From the NCBI GenBank assembly GCA_023548195.1, contig JAJHZJ010000808.1, positions 3,453,182 to 3,517,181 on the forward strand: DNA of 64,000 bases, written 5' to 3'. The stretch's first letter is position 1; each line of letters starts with the position of its first letter. Shown here one piece after another: positions 56,703 to 64,000 of this stretch. The stretch is from Bettongia penicillata ogilbyi. Taxonomy: Eukaryota > Chordata > Mammalia > Diprotodontia > Potoroidae. The translations under genes were made by a program, and so were the position numbers. The notes beneath the pieces are model-generated. The model did not search any database. It saw only the letters and a program-made list of their open reading frames with translations, and had not been told where the DNA came from.

Positions 56703-57460
56703 GTAAGGAATCTGAAATTTTTAACATAAAGAGAGATCTTTTGCACCTTATAGACTTTTAACACAGAATGTTAAACAAAAATTACACTTAACATTTGTTT
56801 TCTCTACTTTAGTGTTTGAAAGTCCTTAGGATTGCCAGGTAAAATTACAACTATTACACTATGTCGAAATTAACTTTGGAGCAGATTTATTCTTTAAGCT
56901 ATTCCAGTAATCTCTTAGATATGACTGGAAATTTAACTTACCTGTTTCTGACCAGAATTCACTGAATAGTGATTGACTTCCTAAACTAGATACTTGGAAT
57001 TCATTGTTACTTCAACTTTGAAAATGAATCTTGGTCAGTTAACAGTCTGTTGTAGTGTAGTAATAGACTTAAAGTGCTTCTGTATAACTGATACTCTGCA
57101 AAGAGTGGCTAATTTATAAACTTTTTATTTGAGCCAAATAAATGAACTTACTGTTAAGTCTCAGAATGGATATTGTTATTGTTTTTTTTGGTAGGTTAGC
57201 AGTTTATTATATGTAAAATTTTAAAGTTGTTTTAGTCTAAGTTTTTTTAAGCATTTTGAATCCTAGATGCAAAACTTGCAACTCACCTATGTCCCTTATT
57301 CCTTTTGATATTTGTTTAATAGCATATGCAGAATAATAAGTACATGTTTTGGCATTGTCAGCTAATTTTTAGCTTTCATGTGTTCCGAACCTGCAATCAA
57401 GGGTAAACTCAGCTTATTCTTGTTATTCTCCAAATGTTTCAATTGTGTTTGAAATGGTCC
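56703..57460. other. Start of UBE2K intron 5, mostly unique
   Basis: Begins GTAAGG. No repeat or gene recognised. Confidence 0.4.
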
Positions 57461-57464
57461 CGTT

Positions 57465-57655
57465 TGGGGTTTTTTTGGCAAAGATATTGGAGTGGTTTGC
57501 CATTCCAGCTCATTATACAGAAGAGGAAACTGAGGCAAACAGGGTTAAATGACTTACCTAGTAAATGTCTATGAGCAGATTTGAACTCTGGAAGATGAGT
57601 TTTCCTGCTTCCAAGCCTGGCACTCTATCCACTGAATCACCTAGATGTCCTGAAA
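57465..57655 (-). repeat. Marsupial tRNA-SINE with RTE-like tail, antisense
   Basis: TTTTGGCAAAGATATTGGAG, TGGTTTGCCATTCCAGCTC, GAGGAAACTGAGGCAAACAG, GATTTGAACTCTGGAAGATG and CTCTATCCACTGAATCACCT give the full antisense order. Confidence 0.75.
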
Positions 57656-57944
57656 TCAGTTTATGGACCAATTTTATTCATTTTCAAAAGCAGATATATT
57701 TAAACCTTCCTGAACTTCTGTCCTTGTATTGAGCTCAGTTTTACCAGGATAATTTTATAAGTCATCTATCTGTGATGTCATTGAACCACTTTTGCTATTT
57801 TACTAACCAAAACCTCATGAATAGGGGGAAAAAAGTATGTGCCTTATACAAATTCTGTTCTGTTGTGTAGATTAATAATGTTTCCATGTGTTACATTTAA
57901 AGTTATTCACCAGTTATATTTATGCATACATTTCAGTCAAAACA

Positions 57945-58020
57945 AATATTTATTAAATACCTGCTACATATGAAGCACTATTATAAGACATAAATACAAA
58001 AATGAAATAATTAATATATT
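57945..58020 (-). repeat. L2 3' end fragment, antisense
   Basis: ATATTTATTAAATACCTGCT and ATATGAAGCACTATTATAAG fit the reversed L2 end. Confidence 0.55.
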
Positions 58021-58389
58021 GCTCAGTCATTATTTATAAATATATTAACCAAACATTGGCTTCAGAATTGCCTAGGTAATTGTTTACTCACATTTTTATC
58101 CTGCAGCATAGCTACAGATCTACAGATTTGCTTCTTTGGTATATTAGATCCTCCATGTTCCCATGTATTATCAGTTATCTCACTCCCTATTAATTTGTTC
58201 TCAGAAGTGTCTCTTTTTTTTATGTCTTTCCATTTCTAATTATTACATATACTTGTACTTATCATGGTTTAATTTGTAGACTGTTCAGGTTAGGGGAAAC
58301 TTTGAATTCTGACTCAGAAGTGGACTCTGACTGGTCGTTTCAGTTAACCATTTTGAGCTCAGCTCTTCTCATGTGTAAAATGGAATAGC

Positions 58390-58625
58390 AGCAGCTAAGG
58401 TTGTGCAGTGGATAGAGTGCTGGGTCTGAAGTCAGGATACTTCATCTTCTTGAGTTCAAATTTGGCCATTGACACTTATTGTGTAACTCTGGGCAAGTCT
58501 TCCAACCTTCTTTGCCTCTTTTCATCATCTGTACAGTGAAGTGGAGGAGATGGCAAACCACTCCTGTATATCATTTGGCCCCAAATGAGGTCAGCAAGAA
58601 TTGGACATGACTGAAGAACAAAAAT
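58390..58625 (+). repeat. Marsupial tRNA-SINE with RTE-like tail, sense
   Basis: Head GCAGCTAAGGTTGTGCAGTG and GATAGAGTGCTGGGTCTGAAG, then TTGAGTTCAAATTTGGCC (B box). The middle is GGAGATGGCAAACCACTCC. The tail GAGGTCAGCAAGAATTGGAC, ATGACTGAAGAACA resembles RTE/BovB-type 3' ends, so the SINE probably uses RTE machinery. It is nearly full length. Confidence 0.8.
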
Positions 58626-58629
58626 TGGA

Positions 58630-59215
58630 ATGGCATTTTTTATTGCCTGCCTCAAAGGGTGGTTGTGGGAAAAGAAATTGTGTAGACCTTAAAGCTCTTT
58701 GGAAAGGTGGATTGTTTTTATGTTTGTATAGGTTTTATAAGTAAGAAAAGGGAGATAATTTAGTAGAAGTGCAGTAGAAAAAGCATTGCCTTCAGGATTA
58801 GAGTAGAGCAGAGAATGTATCCTGGTCAGTAGTGGGAAGGAGCATTGGGCAAAATTATAGAAGTCAGCCAAGCCCCCAGAAGTTCAGATTTAGCGTGATG
58901 GGTAACAGAGACCTGTTAGAAGTCTTTGAACAGGGAAGTGTGGAGTAAAGCTGTTTCTCAGAGTGGGATATGAGAAGAATTGTGCTTATTCATAAAATCC
59001 GGCAGCAGTAGTGGGAAAATAAGAGGAAGGGAGGATTAAGAAAAATCATCTCTAGGGCTTTTATACTCCTGGAGACCTGGACTTAGGACCTATGGCTGTG
59101 GAAAGTGAAAGAAAGGCAGTCATTTTTAAAGAATGGTGAATAGCTTGATGACTGAACGTGGCTTAATAAAGGAGGAAAATGTCAAATTGTACTTTGATTT
59201 TTTTTTTTTTTACTG
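58630..59215. other. Unassigned, purine-rich, possibly antisense LINE
   Basis: CCTGGTCAGTAGTGGGAAGG and GGAGACCTGGACTTAGG are in the style of antisense old LINE text. T-run at about 59199-59211. Confidence 0.3.
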
Positions 59216-59760
59216 CTTATTAGGAGAATGATCTAACTATTGACAGAAACTGTTTGAGGGAATGTAAGAATTTTAGGGTAACACTGAGGTTATGAATCTG
59301 AAAGTGTGGAAAGATTGTACCTTTGGCCGAGAGAAATTTGTGAGAGAGGAATGTCAAGGATGATAGAATCAGTTTTTTGCTTACTGCATTTAAGATGTCT
59401 TCTAAACTTTCATTTGGATTAAGAGAGAAAGTCATTACTAAGCAAGGGGATCCAGAAAGACTTTGTAGAGCAAATCCACTTTGTAAAATAGTAGTAGGTA
59501 GTATGAACAGACAGGCTGTGGAGGTGACAGAGAACATGAAAGGAACATTCTGAGGACAAAAAGTAGATTAGTGTGGCTGGAATTTCGAGTTCATAGAAGG
59601 GTAGTACTAGGACATAAAGCTCAAAAGATAAAGTAGTTCCAGATTGTGGAGAACCCTGAATTTCAAATTGGAATTTGATAATAAGGAGCCACAGGAGATT
59701 GTTGAGCATAAAGAAATATCTTGGTCAGATCTGTAGCATTTATTTTGTGCCTCAAAAGGT
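59216..59760 (-). repeat. L2/CR1-type LINE, antisense
   Basis: The segment GATTGTGGAGAACCCTGAATTTC, AATAAGGAGCCACAGGAGATT and CTTGGTCAGATCTG (about 59642-59730) parallels antisense L2 (compare 11380-11460). Confidence 0.5.
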
Positions 59761-60479
59761 TAACACTCAATTATATGTGATCTTCCTGTATTCTCTAGTA
59801 AGTAATATGACTGTCATCTCCCAGTGGAATTGTAACCGTGTTGAGGATTGTTGAGTCTTTACATGACGTATTTTGTTTTTATATCATCCCCTGTCCTTCC
59901 CATTTAGCTGTCCCTTGTTCCTAAGACAGGAAACAAGTTCAGCAAAATCAACCAATACATCACTTGTATGTAATACTATCTGTATACCTCGAAAGAATTA
60001 TCCCTGCAGAGGAAGAAAGTGAGATGTATTTATTTATTGAATTTTTTTCCTATGGACAACCTTGGTTATTATGCAGGAATTCATTTTCCTTTTTTAAATA
60101 GTTGATTTAAACAAGGAGGAAGCAGGTGTAAATGAGAGATCAGAACAGAGCCAAGGAGGAGGCAAAACTAAGAGGAAAAGTCAGAAGGCTGCCATTGTGG
60201 GGTGAGGAATTTCCAGGATTTCCAAAGGCTCTTCCATTTCTAGAATTTTGTGATTCTCTTAGAGGAGATACAGTACAAAGAACATGAAAGAAAGAGAGTT
60301 CCACATTGTCCGTGCTATTCACAGACTCTGAATATACCTGGTCAGGGTTAGTGGATGAGGAGAATTGAGAACGTAGAGTAAGCCCTAGAACTTAATGGTG
60401 CTTCTTCTGTGCTTGTCACTGAAATAAGATCTTTCCTGTGGTTATTGGATTAAGAATCAGGAGATCTGAGTTAGAATCC
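59761..60479. other. Unassigned intronic sequence
   Basis: No gene or named repeat recognised, apart from a possible SINE head near 60430-60480. Confidence 0.35.
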
Positions 60480-60489
60480 TAGCTCTGTT

Positions 60490-60745
60490 GTTTCTGTTGT
60501 TTAGTTGTTTTAGTCATGCCTGACTCTTTGTGAAGTGTTCTTGGGGTGTTCTTGGCAAAGATACTGGAGTCACTTGCCTTTTCCTTTTCTAGCTCCTTTT
60601 ATAGATTAGAAAACTGGGGCAAAGAGGGTTAAGTGATTTGCACAGGTTGGCACAGCTAAGTGTCAGTGCCCAATTTGAGCTCATGAAGATGAACGTCGTG
60701 GGCTGCAGAGCTAGTGTTCTATCCACTGTGCCACCTAGCTAGTCC
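60490..60745 (-). repeat. Marsupial tRNA-SINE with RTE-like tail, antisense, near full length
   Basis: TTGTTTAGTTGTTTTAGTCA and TGCCTGACTCTTTGTGAAG (tail), GGCAAAGATACTGGAGTCAC, AGAAAACTGGGGCAAAGAG, and GTTCTATCCACTGTGCCACC (head), in antisense order. Confidence 0.8.
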
Positions 60746-60985
60746 TTTTAGATTAGTGATCTTGGGTAAGTTTTCTTGTATTTCTCTTGCACTTGTTTTT
60801 TCATCTGTAAAATAGATGGTCTTAGAGGACCTTTTCAACTTGATCCTGAGATTCATGGAAATGGTCTTGGGATTGAAATCAGAGGAAACTAACATTCAAA
60901 TCTAAGCTGTCTCCTTAGTTACCTCATCTCTAAAATAAGAGAGATTGAATTCCAAGACTATGATGTTATGATTCATTATGATGGC
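60746..60985 (+). repeat. SINE fragments, sense, diverged
   Basis: TTGCACTTGTTTTTTCATCTG, TAAAATAGATGGTCTTAGAGG and TTACCTCATCTCTAAAATAAG are body motifs of sense MIR-type SINEs. Confidence 0.45.
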
Positions 60986-61034
60986 AGTGCTTGCTATCCC
61001 TTCCTTATAGAATTTTTAAAAGATTATATGAATA

Positions 61035-61140
61035 TAATATTTCCTCAACATTTATTGAGCATCTACAATGTATTGTGCCTTTGGGGCAGTATAAAACTAA
61101 GGTATTATACTTTTTCCCTCTGGTAGCTTATAATCTAGTA
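61035..61140 (-). repeat. L2 3' end fragment, antisense
   Basis: CTCAACATTTATTGAGCATC, TACAATGTATTGTGCCTTTGG and GTAGCTTATAATCTAGTATG fit the L2 reverse complement. Confidence 0.6.
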
Positions 61141-61439
61141 TGAATAGCAATTCTATTTGGAAAGCGTAAAACACTGTGCAGATGTAAGTGTGCCTTAATG
61201 TACATTTAATGTATAAGTTTTTAGAGACATGACCACGAGTTTTAAATTATTTTTAAAACCCTAAGTTCATTTTATTATTTTTGTTCGGAATGGAAATGCT
61301 CATTCAAAGTCCATTGTGGTATAAGTTTAACTGCCTATGTTACTGCATATTTTTTCCCTAAAATTAGCCAAAAAGTTAAGGGCATCTTGATTAACATCAC
61401 AGTACCTTAAACATATTTCCATTTGATCTCCATGTCCAT

Positions 61440-61860
61440 TTCATGATTTTTCTACTCTCATCCAGATAATCCTTTCCTCCTTCTCTGTACTTATACCTAC
61501 CTTCTACTGTCCTGTTCTCTCCTGAGACTTCAGTCTTCTTGGTTCCTCCTCTTTCTTCAGACTTGTACTACTTTCCTTAACCACCTTTATTAATCCTCTT
61601 CATTCTGGTTTCCACACTACTCTAACACTTCATTATCAAAAGAACTGAAAACTTCTTTGTTCCTAATGAAATCCTAATGAAAAATCTTTTGTCTTAACTG
61701 CATCCTTTTCAAGCAATATTATCAGTACAGTTGACACCTCTTCCCATATTGCAGCTGCTTTTCCTTGGCCATGTCAAAACAGTATTTACCTTTTGGTTAT
61801 CCTCTGCCCATCTTTTTCTGTTTCTTCAATTTATTAAGCTCTTAGTAACTTAACTAAGAC
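61440..61860 (+). repeat. L2 LINE remnant, sense
   Basis: TACTTTCCTTAACCACC, TCATTCTGGTTTCCACACTAC and AGTACAGTTGACACCTC follow L2 reverse transcriptase text with heavy decay. Confidence 0.5.
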
Positions 61861-62060
61861 AGCTAGTTAGTGCCTCCTCATATACTACTAGCTATGTGGC
61901 TACTGGCCAGATTCCTTAGGCTTTTTCTTCTTCTGTAAAAAAAAAAAAATGGGGATTATAATTTCACCTCATTCTCAGTTAGAATCAAATGAGATAATAT
62001 TGGTAAAATTCTTTGCCAATTTCAAATGGTTGTGTACATGCTAGCTGTTGTCATTATTAA
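61861..62060 (+). repeat. tRNA-derived SINE, sense
   Basis: GACAGCTAGTTAGTGCCTCC, the run of A at 61938-61950, TAATTTCACCTCATTCTCAG, AATGAGATAATATTGGTAAA and GTGTACATGCTAGCTGTTG occur in SINE-body order. Confidence 0.55.
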
Positions 62061-63125
62061 TAATAGCTATATGGCCCATATGGATGATAAGGAAGATGAT
62101 TGTGCCTTTAAATAGTTACTTAGATAAAAAGTTACACAAACAATAAAATTTTTAAAAAGTGCTTATAGCAAGATGTTTATACTCATGCTTATAACAAGGT
62201 GTTTATACTCCCCCCCTCCCCCCAAATTATCTTCAACTTTTTAAACAAACACACTGGTGAAAATAGTTATATAGAGATGGTGATTTAAACTGACTGTAGT
62301 TGAATATTTTCCTACTGTCTTCTCCATTGGGATTTTCAACACTCCTCTGACCCTCTCACCTCTATTTTTTGTCACTGCTAGTTTATGTTCTGTGCTTAGT
62401 ATTTCAGAATGTTTTCTTTATCATAGAAAACATAAGAAAAATTGAACTAGTTCTTTCGTCTTTGTTATAACATTAACTTGGAACAGCATTCTAATAATCC
62501 TTTAATCTTCCCATTGCTCCTTATATAGCTTTAAAACAGCTTTCTGTTATCATGAGTATTTATTGCACACTTCACTTTGTATTTTAAACTTTGATATAGT
62601 TGACATCTTTCAAGGATTATGTTATTTTTTAAATTCATTATCAGTTACTGATTCTTGTCCTTGCATGTTTTTGAAAATTCTGAGGTAGGTGATGAGTTCC
62701 TTATGTCTATACATTATTCTCTTTAGATTATACCCTCTCTTCCTCATCAGTGTTATTTGCAATTTTCATGTTATTAGTATTATTGAGATCATGCCCATGC
62801 TCCCCAGCTGACTTCCCTCATGGAATTTTAATTTAGAAATAAGTAAATTAAAGTAATTTCATTGAATAAAACCTGGATAAAGGAGCTAAAGGGTATTCTA
62901 CTTGACTCTTTATTTTTGGCTTGAGTTTGGGGCAAAATATGATTTTTATTTTACGTGTATGGCAATGATCTAATAACCATGTATGCAGGACAACATGAAG
63001 GATCACTTCATCTGGTTGGTTGAACTCCCCAAGTAATATGCTGAAATAAATAATTTATATACATTAAGAAGCAAGTTAAGGAATATTAATTTCGGCTTTA
63101 ACATAGCTTTAATTTTTTTTTGGAT
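62061..63125. other. Unassigned AT-rich intronic sequence
   Basis: No gene or named repeat is recognised. Confidence 0.35.
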
Positions 63126-63129
63126 TGTT

Positions 63130-63245
63130 GTCTTCTGTTGTTTATCCCTCATTCTTAAAGTGACCCAATGACATCACAAAGGTGATGTCTTGACTTGATG
63201 AATTGGATTGAATGAGACAGATAATAGTTTGTGACCATTACTATC
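63130..63245 (+). repeat. Fragment of the unnamed composite-repeat family
   Basis: TGTTTATCCCTCATTCTTAAAG, CCAATGACATCACAAAGGTG and GAATTGGATTGAATGAGACAG parallel copies A-D at 41.3-42.1 kb and 47.5-48.2 kb. Confidence 0.5.
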
Positions 63246-63399
63246 CATCAGTTTCTGCATTCATTGTGGGCATTTCTTGATCTCAGACTTGATGGGCCCT
63301 AGGCATAAAATTGGCAATAATTAGTAGTGAGCACTAAGATTATCATTTACCATGTTAATTTTCGTGTAATTGAAATTTTTAAATAGCTTTTAGAAAATG

Positions 63400-64000
63400 C
63401 ATGTTGATGTGCTCTCTAGTACTTTGATCTTGAATTCCTCTGTCTTGTCCCACATAAGGATAGTGATAGCGTTGTTGTCACTGACATCTACAAGCCAAAA
63501 ATTTCTTTATCCTATCATTTCATTGTTCCCTAGCCTTCCTCCAAACCAATTTTTCCATCTTCACCAGGACCCCCTCTGTTCCTAATTATTCCCCAAGGCC
63601 ACCATCTCTGCTAAGTGTACTTTTCCTCTTTGCCCATTCTGGACCCAATAATAAACCTGATGAATTTTGTATTGTAATTTGACTGTTAGATCCCTTGATC
63701 TTCTTATTGACAGTCATATTTTTAAACAAACACTATCTCATACCATCAGCCTTATCTGCTCTTGCTTGATTGTATGCTGCTGAACAAATTTGGAGGAAAT
63801 TCAGAGGATTAAACTTGGGCTCATTGCACATTTACATTATTTACTCTCAGCTCAGCAAAGTCATCCTCTTCCCAACGTCCGTTTCTGTTTAGAGTGCTCT
63901 TGTTCTTCCTCCCACCCAGTTCCTTTGAGCTCTAAACTGTTTTTGACTCTTCATTCTCCCTTAACTTATATGTACATAACATTCATAATGAAGTGTTGAA
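63400..64000 (+). repeat. Probable L2 remnant, sense, to window edge
   Basis: Pyrimidine-rich L2-style text (TTGATCTTGAATTCCTCTG, CCTCCAAACCAATTTTTCC, TTCTCCCTTAACTTATATGTAC). It is strongly decayed and uncertain. Confidence 0.35.

Noticed and set aside
56703..64000. Further UBE2K exons encoding residues 134-200
   Set aside because: Searched for the expected start (YKQNPEMF) and UBA-domain coding; no plausible match was seen.
1..64000. An undescribed multi-gene biological system
   Set aside because: The window is intronic DNA of one conserved host gene filled with transposable elements. No operon-like or clustered coding content exists.

Overview
This window is a vertebrate, almost certainly marsupial, nuclear DNA segment lying inside one protein-coding gene. 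Four short exons on the + strand (13558-13651, 17840-17898, 31294-31376, 56603-56702) join in frame and encode residues 22-133 of UBE2K (E2-25K/HIP2), a class II ubiquitin-conjugating enzyme. They include the HPN motif and the active-site cysteine (Cys92). Residues 1-21 and the C-terminal part with the UBA domain are not in the window, so both ends of the gene lie outside it. Everything else is intron.

The marsupial call rests on the interspersed repeats: L1 3' ends and an ORF1-only L1 derivative with marsupial-type sequence, tRNA-headed SINEs with an RTE-like tail, many L2 and L3/CR1 remnants, and small hAT/mariner MITEs. These assignments come from remembered family sequences, not from a database search. 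The species is not resolved.

Layout. 1-13557 (intron 1, partial): antisense L1 at the left edge, two L2 copies (about 560-2420) carrying a mariner-like and a hAT-like MITE, a long decayed antisense L1 field (2950-6110), SINEs, a third L2 with a hAT MITE, and an antisense L2 plus SINE at 10.9-12.1 kb. 13652-17839 (intron 2): mostly AT-rich unique sequence, starting with a non-canonical GC donor. 17899-31293 (intron 3, 13.4 kb): several antisense L1 3' ends, one with a target-site duplication and one nested in a SINE; L2; SINEs; and a probable antisense retroviral LTR at 29.28-29.99 kb. 31377-56602 (intron 4, 25.2 kb): the richest part, with L3/CR1, L2, foldback MITEs, two loci of a direct-repeat composite element, a nearly complete HAL1-like element (43804-46789) with a perfect 16-bp duplication, a 5'-truncated L1 (48851-50301) with a perfect 14-bp duplication, and an L1 stub (53929-54098) with a perfect 13-bp duplication. 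56703-64000 (intron 5, partial): SINEs and L2 remnants.

The exons form one transcription unit; no second host gene, tRNA/snRNA gene or CRISPR array was found. The most notable observations are the GC-AG intron in UBE2K, the HAL1 insertion with 72-bp promoter-region repeats and a one-base ORF1 frameshift, and a composite repeat family that I cannot name.
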